Assembly: GCA_944391275.1 (NCBI GenBank)
Contig: CALXSZ010000141.1
Coordinates: forward strand, 1-19,438
Length of the DNA stretch: 19,438 nt
Origin: an uncultured Syntrophomonadaceae bacterium
GTDB taxonomy: Bacteria; Bacillota; Syntrophomonadia; Syntrophomonadales; Syntrophomonadaceae
Direction: 5' to 3'
Part shown: positions 8,839-16,108 of the stretch, in pieces
Numbering within the stretch: position 1 is the first letter of the stretch
How the letters are laid out: each line of letters begins with the position of its first letter
The notes under the pieces: generated by a model
What the model was told of the DNA's origin: nothing
Database searches by the model: none
Seen by the model: only the letters and a program-made list of their open reading frames with translations
Position numbers and translations under genes: made by a program

Positions 8839-9455
8839 TGTTTGACATTCTCCCTCACTTCGTCTTCTCTTCCTTGTTGAAGAGCGGATAAGAAATCTTT
8901 TTGCAGCAAAGCGGTATAGAGGGCCTTTTTTTCATCCGGTTGCAGCGTTGACGTTGAAACTTTCTCGCGAATTTCTCCCAAAATCTGGGCCAGGGTTCCA
9001 ATCTCTTCCGGAAAGATTTTTTCAATTTGATCCCGGAGATGCGCGGCCAAAAGCGGACTTTGCCCGGAAGTACAGACCGCCGCGGCAACGTTTCCCCGGC
9101 GCAAAAGCGCGGGAACATAAAAGTCGCAATTTTCCGGGTCGTCTACGGCGTTCAACCAAATATTCCCCCGACGACACAGCGAAAAGATATGCCGGTTTAA
9201 ATTTGAATCCCCCGTCGCAGCAAAAACCAAGCAGCGGTTTTTTTCATCCCCGTCTTCAAAGGCGCGCAAGGTCAGACGGATTTTTTTTTCAGCCGCCAAT
9301 TCCCTTAAAGGCGCAACAGCCTGCGGGCTAATGACTTCAATCTGGGCGCCGCATTCGAGCAGCGTATTCGCCTTCCGGTAAGCAACGTTCCCGCCCCCAA
9401 CGATCAGGCAGTTCTTTTGTTCAACATTCAAAAACAGAGGATATAATGGCGGCAT
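8814..9455 (-). CDS. sirC: Precorrin-2 dehydrogenase (SirC / CysG N-terminal / Met8 family)
   Basis: This NAD-dependent enzyme oxidises precorrin-2 to sirohydrochlorin. Some Met8p/CysG relatives also insert iron. I place the start at ATG 9455, which gives 213 aa, because AAGGAG lies 6 bases upstream; a longer TTG start at 9497 has no such support. Features are the dinucleotide-binding motif CLIVGGGNVAYRKANTLL at residues 16-33, then NAVDDPENCDFYVPALL, whose Asp105 aligns with the catalytic aspartate of the family, and TSGQSPLLAAHLRDQIE. It is the first gene of the operon and overlaps hemA by 25 bases. Whether it also chelates iron cannot be decided from the sequence. Confidence 0.9.
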   Translation of the reverse strand: MPPLYPLFLNVEQKNCLIVGGGNVAYRKANTLLECGAQIEVISPQAVAPLRELAAEKKIRLTLRAFEDGDEKNRCLVFAATGDSNLNRHIFSLCRRGNIWLNAVDDPENCDFYVPALLRRGNVAAAVCTSGQSPLLAAHLRDQIEKIFPEEIGTLAQILGEIREKVSTSTLQPDEKKALYTALLQKDFLSALQQGREDEVRENVKQCISSWLD

Positions 9456-9562
9456 AGAAAACTCCTTTCCTTTTCTTTCTATGTTTTCTACAACCAAGTA
9501 TACCGTATTTATGAAAAAACAGGGAAGACGGGAAGAAAATTTTCTGCAAAAAAATTATTTTC

Positions 9563-9589
9563 ATTGTAACACAATATTGAAATTTACAA
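9563..9589 (-). promoter_or_regulatory. Possible promoter and dyad before the haem operon
   Basis: On the minus strand a TTGTAA (9589-9584) is followed 15 bases later by TACAAT (9568-9563), a possible -35/-10 pair with short spacing about 110 bases before the sirC start. The two boxes form an inverted repeat (TTGTAA, 14-base spacer, TTACAA), and a tighter dyad ATTGT-GTT-ACAAT covers the -10. A regulator may bind here, but no known operator was matched. A second TATACT nearer sirC has no convincing -35. Confidence 0.3.
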
Positions 9590-9639
9590 CATATATGGCG
9601 TTTAAAAAGATAATTAAGACTGCTAATAACGAAAGATTT

Positions 9640-10000
9640 TATTCGTTACCCCTACGATGAAAAAAATCGACCGATTCTTTCGTTTGCCCCTAACGCTTTT
9701 TTTCAAGCAAAGTTTTTTATCCGTTCCCCATCTGATAAAAAGAAACAGCCGATTCTTTTGCTTCCCTCCACCCGCTTACTTCAGGCAAAGTTTTTTATCC
9801 GCTTCCCATCCGCTAAAAAAGTCGGTCGATTCTTTCGCTTCCCTCCACCCGCTTACTTCAAGCAAAGTTTTTATCCGCTTCCCATCCGATAAAAAAGTCG
9901 GCCGATTCTTTCGCTTCCCTCCACCCGCTTACTTCAGGCAAAGTTTTTTATCCGCTATCCATCCGATAAAAAGAAACATCCGATTTTTTTATTTCCCTTT
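9640..10000. repeat. Tandem array of a 76-78 bp unit, four full and two partial copies
   Basis: Full copies begin at about 9671, 9749, 9826 and 9902, each opening with [C/T]CGATTCTTT. A degenerate partial copy lies at 9640-9670 and a truncated one starts at 9980. Each unit contains a pyrimidine-rich stretch (CTTCCCTCCACCCGCTTACTT), then TTTTTTATC, a 12-base loop and GATAAAAAA, which can form a short A/T hairpin. Copies 1 and 4 end in an AAAGAAACA-type junction, copies 2 and 3 in AAAAAGTCGG. The frame stays open on the plus strand for 115 codons, but the product is low-complexity, lacks a ribosome site and is not credible. The array lies between the yolD terminator and the haem operon promoter region. 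Confidence 0.9.
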
Positions 10001-10010
10001 ATAAAACATA

Positions 10011-10041
10011 AAACCTCCGTCCGGTTTTCGGGCAGAGGTTT
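10011..10041 (-). terminator. Terminator after uvrX-yolD
   Basis: On the minus strand AAACCTC and GAGGTTT pair, with an imperfect inner stem GCCCG/CGGAC. The hairpin is followed by TTATGTTTTATAA, a modest T-rich tract. It begins 17 bases after the yolD-like stop codon. Confidence 0.65.
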
Positions 10042-10057
10042 CATTTTTATGGATAGA

Positions 10058-10396
10058 CTATCGATTGCACTTGATATCTAAAATTTGATCAAAAGGAATT
10101 TTTGTGTCCACCACCTGTAAGATTCGCTCGGTATAATCTATACGGGCGATTAAACCGTCTTTCTTGATCGTTTTGTCCTCTCGATCGTACGTAACGGTTA
10201 TTCTTTTACCGGGCGAAAGTTTTTTGAGCGCGCGATTTCGTTCTTCCGCTTGGTCTTCGGACAGCTCTTTTTGCGGAACAACGGTTTTTTCCCGCTCGGC
10301 CAACGCTTCCGGCAACCCTTTTAACGCGGCAAACGGCATAAACTGTTTCGCCCGTTCCGACACAGGCATTTTAGGTCTGATTTTTGGATTCTTCAC
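10058..10396 (-). CDS. YolD-like protein
   Basis: This small protein is of the YolD-like family, which is commonly encoded next to UvrX/ImpB-type Y-family polymerases in Bacillota and whose exact role is unclear. The core PVSERAKQFMPFAALKGLPEAL is the recognisable family signature. The C-terminal half is beta-rich (GKRITVTYD, KKDGLIARIDYTERILQVVDTKIPFDQILDI). I chose the GTG at 10396 because GGAGGA lies 10 bases upstream, giving 113 aa and a 26-base overlap with uvrX. A longer version starting TTG at 10453 is possible, and an ATG at 10369 has no ribosome site. Confidence 0.82.
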   Translation of the reverse strand: MKNPKIRPKMPVSERAKQFMPFAALKGLPEALAEREKTVVPQKELSEDQAEERNRALKKLSPGKRITVTYDREDKTIKKDGLIARIDYTERILQVVDTKIPFDQILDIKCNR

Positions 10397-11654
10397 CGCT
10401 CTTATGTCCTCCGATCTGGTTATTACGCTGTTGGGTTGTTGCACCGGATTCAAGATCCATCCCTTTTAGAATAGCGTTTTTGCCATACTTCTTTTTTATT
10501 TTTAACACGGTTTTCTGGATCCTCCGATTCTTCTCCATTTCTTCCACATCTTCAAACAAATTAAGGGAACGATCGCCTTCCGGCGTCACCCGGTTGCATG
10601 TAATTGAAATTTTCCGGATCGGCGCAGCGGGATGCACGATGTCTTCATATAACCGTGTAACAGCGGGTATCATGATGGTATACAAATTGGTTGCAGCAGG
10701 AAGACGCGTCGTTCCCTTAATCGGTTTTGAAGAAAACGCATACGCATACCCAACTTGCAGCGTGACCGACTGCGTAACCAAGTCTTGATCCGTCAGATCC
10801 AAACACAACGCATCCATCATTTCCTTAACGATCAGCTTCCCTTTTTCAAAAGAATAATTTTTTGATAAAATTTGACTGCTGCTCAGGCAATGAGTTTTCG
10901 GCTTATACTTTTTAATATCCGCGATTGTCGTCGGTTCCTGTCCCCAAGCATGGTCGATGAGCAGCTCCGCATCTACGCCAAACATGCGGTACAAGGAATC
11001 CTCATCGGCTTGGGCGATTCCTTTCATGGTCGTTATCCCCATGGAAGCCAGCCTTTTCGAAATCCCCGGCCCAATCCGCCAAAAATCGGTTAACGGTTGA
11101 TGATTCCACAGTTTCTCCCGATAAAGCGTTTCGTCCAAATAGGCGATGGACGCTTCGCAGTGTTTTGCCAGTATATCCAGTGCGATTTTTGCCAAATAGA
11201 GATTCGTACCGACGCCGCAGGCCGCAGGGAGACCGGTTGTTTCGCGGATGGTCTTTAAAAGGTTCCGACCCAATTCCTCGGCGGACATTCGATAGTATTT
11301 CAGATATGGACCGACGTCTAAAAAAACTTCGTCAATCGAATAAACATGAATATCCTGCGGCGCAATGTAACGCAAATAGATGCTATAAATATCGGCGGCA
11401 TATTCGATATACCGTTTCATGCGGGGTTCCGCTACGATATAGTCGACGTTCTTTGGGATTTCAAAGACGCGACAGCGATTTTTCACGCCCAGCGCTTTCA
11501 GTGCGGGAGATACGGCCAAACAGATCGTTCTTTCCGTACGTTCCGGATCAGCCACCACCAAATGGGCGGTCATCGGATCCAACCCTCTTTCGACACATTC
11601 CACTGAAGCGTAAAAGGATTTTAAATCAATAACGAAGTAAACGGATGGTTTCAC
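10371..11654 (-). CDS. uvrX: Y-family translesion DNA polymerase, UvrX/ImpB type
   Basis: The 427-aa protein resembles the UvrX/YqjW branch of Y-family polymerases that copy past DNA lesions. The palm motifs are visible: FVIDLKSFYASVECVERG, with catalytic Asp10, and VYSIDEVFLDVGPY, with Asp108 and Glu109. Helix-hairpin-helix-like sequence (FWRIGPGISKRLASMGI) and a C-terminal little-finger region ending PIRKISITCNRV follow. The start is GTG at 11654 with GGGAG 10 bases upstream. It overlaps the YolD-like gene downstream. Such pairs are often SOS-regulated or carried on mobile elements, but I could not find a clear LexA box upstream. Confidence 0.92.
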   Translation of the reverse strand: MKPSVYFVIDLKSFYASVECVERGLDPMTAHLVVADPERTERTICLAVSPALKALGVKNRCRVFEIPKNVDYIVAEPRMKRYIEYAADIYSIYLRYIAPQDIHVYSIDEVFLDVGPYLKYYRMSAEELGRNLLKTIRETTGLPAACGVGTNLYLAKIALDILAKHCEASIAYLDETLYREKLWNHQPLTDFWRIGPGISKRLASMGITTMKGIAQADEDSLYRMFGVDAELLIDHAWGQEPTTIADIKKYKPKTHCLSSSQILSKNYSFEKGKLIVKEMMDALCLDLTDQDLVTQSVTLQVGYAYAFSSKPIKGTTRLPAATNLYTIMIPAVTRLYEDIVHPAAPIRKISITCNRVTPEGDRSLNLFEDVEEMEKNRRIQKTVLKIKKKYGKNAILKGMDLESGATTQQRNNQIGGHKSGEESKNQT

Positions 11655-11988
11655 GCAACCAATCTCCCATCTTGTGTTTCAATTAGTATGGAGATTTTGC
11701 GCATCGGCTATGCGAAAAAAATTTTTACCAACGATCTTCAATTGGGAAAGGAATCCCGGATTGCTTTTTCTGCCATTGCGCGTTCTTCCCGGAAATCGAA
11801 CCGTCGGCGTGTTTTTATAAAAAATAATGGAAATGATTGTTCTTCCTTTGAATTCTAAAACAGGGACGTTTATGACGTTTATAAAGAAGATTTGAAATCT
11901 TTTCTCTTCATAAAAAAGATCTCCGCATCCATTTGGTATGCAAAAATCATCCGCTCTTACCAATTTCTCAACCATTTTGTTCCGGCGA
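11655..11988. other. Intergenic stretch between divergent uvrX and spoVT
   Basis: No convincing gene lies here. Short open frames exist on both strands (for example 36 codons from about 11710 on the plus strand), but none has a ribosome site or recognisable product. AT-rich dyads such as AAGATTT-G-AAATCTT (11887-11901) and CGCAT-CGGCT-ATGCG near 11700 are visible without clear function. The uvrX promoter must lie at the left end but no strong -10/-35 pair stands out. Confidence 0.5.
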
Positions 11989-12019
11989 TGAATAAAAGGG
12001 AAAAGAAGGATATATACTA
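11989..12019 (+). promoter_or_regulatory. Sigma-G-type promoter of spoVT
   Basis: TGAATA at 11989-11994 and TATACTA at 12013-12019, spaced 18 bases, match the forespore sigma-G pattern (TGAATA, 17-18 bases, CATACTA) in all but one base of the -10. Transcription would start near 12026, giving a leader of about 100 bases. spoVT is a sigma-G gene in Bacillus subtilis, which supports the call. Confidence 0.72.
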
Positions 12020-12122
12020 TCACTGAAAGGGGAAATCTGCTGATTTTTCCAAAGAAATACCGCGATCGATATGGGAAAACGGATTTGCCCCGAAACGATA
12101 AAAAGGAGGACATAAAGCATCG

Positions 12123-12686
12123 ATGAAAGCAACCGGGATCGTTCGGCGTATTGATGATCTGGGCCGGGTGGTTATTCCAAAAGAGATCAGACGTACGCTG
12201 CGAATCAGAGAGGGAGACCCTTTGGAAATTTTTGTGGACCGGGAAGGGGAAGTCATCCTGAAAAAATATTCCCCCATCGGAGAATTGGGAGATTTTGCGA
12301 AGGAATACGCTGAATCTTTACATGAAACGTTGGGGCTGGTAGCGATTATTGCCGATCGCGATGTGATTATTGCCGTTTCCGGCGGGAATAAGAGGGAATT
12401 TTTAGGAAAACCCATTGGCGATTTGGTAGAAAAGTCATTGTCCGAACGCACGACCATCGTGATGAATGATATCCCTGCGTCCTGCGATGAAAATATGCAC
12501 ATCATTCAGACCGATGAAAAAGAATATTCTATTCGCTCCCAAGTGGTGGCTCCCATCATTACTCAGGGCGACCCTATTGGCGCGGTGATTCTTCTGAGTA
12601 AAGAGAACGGAAGCAAATTAGGCGATATAGAAGTCAAGCTGGCGGAAACAGCGGCTGGATTTTTATCCAAACAAATGGAACAGTGA
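12123..12686 (+). CDS. spoVT: Stage V sporulation protein T, forespore transcription regulator
   Basis: SpoVT is an AbrB-like DNA-binding protein that tunes forespore gene expression late in sporulation. The 187-aa protein has the swapped-hairpin AbrB domain at residues 1-50 (MKATGIVRRIDDLGRVVIPK, then EIRRTLRIREGDPLEIF) and a GAF-like C-terminal domain (about 55-187). Length and domain order match the family. An AAGGAGG site lies rather far from the ATG (about 13 bases). It heads the plus-strand sporulation block and ends before its own terminator, so it is probably monocistronic from the sigma-G promoter. Confidence 0.96.
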   Translation: MKATGIVRRIDDLGRVVIPKEIRRTLRIREGDPLEIFVDREGEVILKKYSPIGELGDFAKEYAESLHETLGLVAIIADRDVIIAVSGGNKREFLGKPIGDLVEKSLSERTTIVMNDIPASCDENMHIIQTDEKEYSIRSQVVAPIITQGDPIGAVILLSKENGSKLGDIEVKLAETAAGFLSKQMEQ

Positions 12687-12692
12687 AAAAAG

Positions 12693-12761
12693 GGGGCTGA
12701 AACATACCGTCAAGGTCAGCCCCGTCTTTATAAAAAAACCGGCCCATTCGCCGATTTTTTT
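12693..12761 (+). terminator. Double hairpin terminator after spoVT
   Basis: The first hairpin pairs GGGGCTGA (12693-12700) with TCAGCCCC (12716-12723) but lacks a T-tract. The second (12732-12761) has an A-run, CGGC, a 6-base loop, GCCG and a run of seven T followed by ATTTTT, a standard intrinsic terminator. The second may also work in reverse because of its A-run. Confidence 0.75.
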
Positions 12762-12836
12762 ATTTTTCGGTCGCTTTTTCCAGCATTTCGCAGTATCATA
12801 AAAGGGACTTCCGGATACGGCAAGGAGGATAATCTT

Positions 12837-14387
12837 TTGAAAAGGCAAAACTTTATACGCGGCGCCGCCATACTCGCGATCGCCGGCGCAGTAAGTAAAA
12901 TTTTAGGCGCTTTATATCGGATTCCTTTAGCCAGAATGATTGGCGACGAAGGAATGGGGCTATACCAGTTGGCCTATCCCATTTATACGACGATCTTATC
13001 CCTGGCAACGGCCGGAGTGCCGGTAGCGATTTCGGTGGTCATCGCCCGTCGGGAAGCGGAAAATTGTCCCGGAGATATCAAACGTGTTTTTCGCGTGTCT
13101 TTCGTCCTGCTCTTTTTATGCGGACTATTTCTCACTATTCTCATGATTGGCGGAGGACATTTCATTGCTGAAAAATTCCTACATAACGAAAAAGCCTATT
13201 GGCCGATTATCGCGGTTGCGCCGGCTATTTTCATCTCTAGCGTGATGGCTGTTTTCCGCGGGTATTTTCAGGGCCAGCAGATGATGACCCCCACGGCGGT
13301 CTCGCAGGTGATCGAACAATTATTCCGGGTAACGGCGATCCTGGCCATGGCGGTTTGGCTTTTGCCGTACGGACTGGAGTACGCTGCGGCTGGGGCTACG
13401 GGCGGCGCGGTTGTCGGGACAACCGCCGGATTAATCGTGATGATCGTATATTTTGTCCATTACAAAAAAACGCAGGGAAAACCGACTTCCCTTCTCCCAA
13501 CGAGTTCCAAAAGTCGCTATGAGATTGCGCGTGAACTGCTTCAGTTGGCAATCCCGGTTTCTCTGGGAGCCATTGTTCTGCCGTTGGTACAGTCGCTGGA
13601 CGCCATGATTGTCCCGGGAAGGCTGATGGCAATCGGTTATTCCTCGCAGCGGGCAACCGGTCTATATGGTCAATTATCCGGGATGGCCGCCGTTTTGATC
13701 AGTTTGCCGTCCATTTTCACCATAGCCATCTCAACCAGCTTGGTGCCGGCCATTTCTGAAGCTTTTGCGAACCGTCAAATGCGGGAAGTTCACGAACGCC
13801 TCAATTATGGTTTACGGGCCGCGATGATTATCTCGATTCCGGCTGCCGCCGGACTGTTTGCGTTAGCGGTCCCCATTTGCGATTTATTATACAATCAACC
13901 TGAAGCCGGGCTTTGTTTGGCTCCATTGGCTTTTTCCGCCGTTACGCTGGCCGCTTTTCAGTTGTCCAGCGCAGGTTTACAGGGGATTGGTCAGCCGCAG
14001 ATCGTCATGCACCATCTGATCGTGATTGGCGTTTGCAAAGTCATATTAAATTATACCTTGACCTCCATCCCGGCATTGAATATCCAGGGAGCGGCGATCG
14101 GGACGGTGTGCGCGTTCTTTGTGGGGGCGCTTTTAAATCTTGTGGCGCTGCGGCGTTATACCAAAGTAAAATTTGAAATCCACCGTTTTGTGAAAATTGT
14201 TCTTATTGCAACGCTTATGGGCGTAGCGGCCCGGATGACCTATCAATGGATGGTGTTGGAAAATATTCGTTCCTATTTCGCTACGATTGGTGGAATTGGT
14301 TGCGGAATCCTTGTTTATGGGCTGCTGATGTTTCTTTTTAAAGAATTGGATCAAGATATGCTGAAACGAATTCTAGGGAAAAAATAA
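12837..14387 (+). CDS. yabM: SpoVB/YabM-type polysaccharide (lipid II-like) flippase
   Basis: This 516-aa integral membrane protein belongs to the MOP superfamily (MurJ, SpoVB, Wzx relatives), which flip lipid-linked glycans across membranes. The hydropathy pattern suggests about 14 membrane helices. The N-terminus (FIRGAAILAIAGAVSKILGA, then LYRIPLARMIGDEGMGLYQ) is typical of SpoVB/YabM proteins. The start is TTG at 12837, 8 bases after AAGGAGG. It sits between spoVT and mazG as yabM does in Bacillus subtilis. Whether it serves the spore cortex (SpoVB role) or general peptidoglycan synthesis is not decided by sequence. The gene runs to 10 bases before mazG. Confidence 0.88.
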   Translation: MKRQNFIRGAAILAIAGAVSKILGALYRIPLARMIGDEGMGLYQLAYPIYTTILSLATAGVPVAISVVIARREAENCPGDIKRVFRVSFVLLFLCGLFLTILMIGGGHFIAEKFLHNEKAYWPIIAVAPAIFISSVMAVFRGYFQGQQMMTPTAVSQVIEQLFRVTAILAMAVWLLPYGLEYAAAGATGGAVVGTTAGLIVMIVYFVHYKKTQGKPTSLLPTSSKSRYEIARELLQLAIPVSLGAIVLPLVQSLDAMIVPGRLMAIGYSSQRATGLYGQLSGMAAVLISLPSIFTIAISTSLVPAISEAFANRQMREVHERLNYGLRAAMIISIPAAAGLFALAVPICDLLYNQPEAGLCLAPLAFSAVTLAAFQLSSAGLQGIGQPQIVMHHLIVIGVCKVILNYTLTSIPALNIQGAAIGTVCAFFVGALLNLVALRRYTKVKFEIHRFVKIVLIATLMGVAARMTYQWMVLENIRSYFATIGGIGCGILVYGLLMFLFKELDQDMLKRILGKK

Positions 14388-14397
14388 GGAGAATGGA

Positions 14398-15165
14398 ATG
14401 CCAAGAACAGGAAATGAATTGGAAAAACTCCAGCAGGTGATGAAACGTCTGCTGGATGAGGACGGATGTCCGTGGGACCGGGAACAAACGCATGAGAGCC
14501 TCATTCGTTACCTCATTGAGGAAAGTTATGAAGTGATTGACGCTATTGAACGAAAAGATCCGGTGAATCTGAAAGAAGAATTGGGCGATTTGCTTTTACA
14601 AGTGATTTTCCATGCGAATTTATGTGAAAAAGAGGGCCAATTTGATCTGGCCGACGTCATAGAAACCGAAACGCAAAAAATGATTCAGCGGCATCCCCAT
14701 GTGTTTGCCAGCCATCCGAAGCCGGAAAAAGGCGAAGAGGTTTCTTCCATATGGGAAAACATGAAAAAGAAAACGCATCGTTTGGACGGTATTCCGAAAA
14801 GTCTTCCCGCCTTGCTCAGAGCGCACAAAATTCAGGAAAAGGCTTCTCAGGTCGGTTTTGATTGGCCGGACGTCAAAGGAGCCTGGGACAAGCTGGATGA
14901 AGAACTCGCGGAATTCAAAGCGGCCGAAACGGTAAACGACCAGGCCGAGGAAATGGGCGACGTATTTTTTGCTTTGGTCAACGTAGCCCGTTTAAACGGG
15001 TTGGAAGCGGAAGAAATTGTTCAAAAAGCCAATGAGAAATTCACCCGGCGTTTTGGGTACATAGAAGAACAAGTAAGGAAGAACGGGAAATCCTGGGAGG
15101 AATTTACTTTGGCGGAACTGGATGCGTTTTGGGATGAAGCAAAGTTTCAGGAAAAACAACTGTAA
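14398..15165 (+). CDS. mazG: Nucleoside triphosphate pyrophosphohydrolase MazG
   Basis: MazG hydrolyses (d)NTPs to monophosphates and pyrophosphate as a housekeeping enzyme. The 255-aa protein has two MazG domains. The first contains LIEESYEVIDAI and LKEELGDLLLQVIFHANL, the ExxE...ExxD metal-binding pattern at residues 41-64. The second contains KLDEELAEFKAAE and AEEMGDVFFALVNVARL. In Bacillus subtilis the gene at this place, yabN, carries an extra N-terminal tetrapyrrole-methylase-like domain; that domain is absent here, and no trace of it precedes the ATG. It follows the flippase gene by 10 bases and precedes rqcP by 15. Confidence 0.95.
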   Translation: MPRTGNELEKLQQVMKRLLDEDGCPWDREQTHESLIRYLIEESYEVIDAIERKDPVNLKEELGDLLLQVIFHANLCEKEGQFDLADVIETETQKMIQRHPHVFASHPKPEKGEEVSSIWENMKKKTHRLDGIPKSLPALLRAHKIQEKASQVGFDWPDVKGAWDKLDEELAEFKAAETVNDQAEEMGDVFFALVNVARLNGLEAEEIVQKANEKFTRRFGYIEEQVRKNGKSWEEFTLAELDAFWDEAKFQEKQL

Positions 15166-15180
15166 AAGGAGGAAAAAATT

Positions 15181-15423
15181 ATGCGCTTGGATAAATACTT
15201 AAAAGTCAGCCGGATCATTAAGCGGCGGACCGTTGCGAACGAATTTGCCGACAGCGGACGCGTGCTGATTAATGGTAAGATCGCCAAACCTTCCGCCAAC
15301 GTTCAAATTGGTGATATTATCACGTTGACCAGCGCCGGAAAAGAAACGCGTTATGAGGTTTTGGACGTAAGAGAAAATATTCGCGCGAATGAAGCGGATC
15401 AACTTTATCGTATTGTAAATTGA
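15181..15423 (+). CDS. rqcP: S4-domain RNA-binding protein RqcP (YabO)
   Basis: This 80-aa S4-domain protein corresponds in sequence and position to YabO/RqcP of Bacillus subtilis, which assists RqcH in adding alanine tails to stalled nascent chains on the 50S subunit. The S4 motif is clear (MRLDKYLKVSRIIKRRTVAN, then SGRVLINGKIAKPSANVQIGD). A strong AAAGGAGG precedes the ATG. No clear terminator was found in the following gap. Confidence 0.92.
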   Translation: MRLDKYLKVSRIIKRRTVANEFADSGRVLINGKIAKPSANVQIGDIITLTSAGKETRYEVLDVRENIRANEADQLYRIVN

Positions 15424-15603
15424 CTTTCTATTCCGTTCGTTTGCAAAAGAACTTTCTCAAGCCGACAGCGGCCGAAAATAATAGTGGAATTTTTCTTATT
15501 CCTATTGATAGACTTTTACATGATGATCGACGAATAAAAATTTTAAAAGGTCGCCTTGTGTAAATATATCTAGCAAAAGCATTTTTAACCTTACCCCCGC
15601 ATG

Positions 15604-15750
15604 ATGTGTTTAACGACAGAAAAAGAATTGGTCTATGCTTTGTACAGATGTGTTTAACGACAAAAGAAATTGGTCTATCCTTTGTACGGATGTGTTTAAC
15701 GACAAAAGAAATTGGTCTATCCTTTGTACGGATGTGTTTGGCGACAGAAA
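15604..15750. repeat. Tandem repeat of a 42-44 bp unit, three full copies and a partial
   Basis: Copies run 15604-15647 (44 bp, most diverged), 15648-15689 and 15690-15731 (42 bp each, identical) and a partial copy 15732-15750. Each starts ATGTGTTTAACGACA and ends TTTGTACGG or TTTGTACAG. Both strands stay open as small repetitive frames but lack ribosome sites. The array lies in the 396-base gap before yabP; the first 180 bases of the gap hold nothing recognisable. Confidence 0.93.
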
Positions 15751-15754
15751 ACCC

Positions 15755-15783
15755 GCATAAAGAAAAAAATCCTTCATATAGCT
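15755..15783 (+). promoter_or_regulatory. Possible sigma-E promoter of yabPQ
   Basis: GCATAAA (15755-15761), 13 bases, then CATATAGCT (15775-15783) resembles the mother-cell sigma-E pattern (KMATATT, 13-15 bases, CATACANT). It lies about 37 bases before the yabP ATG. yabP and yabQ are sigma-E dependent in Bacillus subtilis. Confidence 0.45.
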
Positions 15784-15819
15784 GTAGTATCAAAAAAGTA
15801 GAGGCGGGGGGAAAAGCAG

Positions 15820-16095
15820 ATGGCGCAGCATACTGTACAAATGGAGGATCGGGGAGTTCTTTCTGTCAGCGGTGTCAAAAATGTTTTGAGTTTTGATGAG
15901 GAATTGGTGGTTTTAGATACCGTTATGGGGCAACTTCATGTTATAGGCGAGGGATTGCACATGACGACGCTTACGCTCGACGACAGTAAAGTTGCCTTGC
16001 AAGGAACCAATATTACCGGGCTAGAGTATCGGGAACCCATCAGCGGGCAAGTCAAGAATCGGAGTCAGAGCCTGCTACGGCGCATCTTAAAATAA
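15820..16095 (+). CDS. yabP: Sporulation protein YabP
   Basis: This 91-aa protein matches YabP, a small conserved sporulation protein of unclear biochemical function, related to YqfC. The pattern HTVQMEDRGVLSVSGVKNVL, then SFDEELVVLDTVMGQLHVIGEGLHM and TLTLDDSKVALQGTNITGLEY, is the characteristic YabP/YqfC fold sequence. The ATG follows a G-rich ribosome site. yabQ begins 13 bases after its stop, so the two are co-transcribed. Confidence 0.93.
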   Translation: MAQHTVQMEDRGVLSVSGVKNVLSFDEELVVLDTVMGQLHVIGEGLHMTTLTLDDSKVALQGTNITGLEYREPISGQVKNRSQSLLRRILK

Positions 16096-16108
16096 AAGAA
16101 GGTGCGCT

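Noticed and set aside
9456..9640. T-box or cobalamin riboswitch ahead of the tetrapyrrole operon
   Set aside because: I searched by eye for the T-box core (AGGGTGGNACCGCG) and a B12-box on the minus strand and found neither.
9657..10004. 115-codon open frame across the 77-bp repeats
   Set aside because: It is low-complexity and repetitive, has no ribosome site, and is open only because the repeat lacks stops in that frame.
11679..12113. 144-codon minus-strand frame between uvrX and spoVT
   Set aside because: It covers the sigma-G promoter and leader of spoVT, has no recognisable domain and no credible ribosome site.
15604..15750. CRISPR-like array
   Set aside because: The copies are directly adjacent with no unique spacers, so it is a plain tandem repeat.
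15428..15896. Overlapping open frames on both strands across the 42-bp repeats
   Set aside because: The products are repeat-derived with no ribosome site, and the plus frame runs into yabP in another phase.
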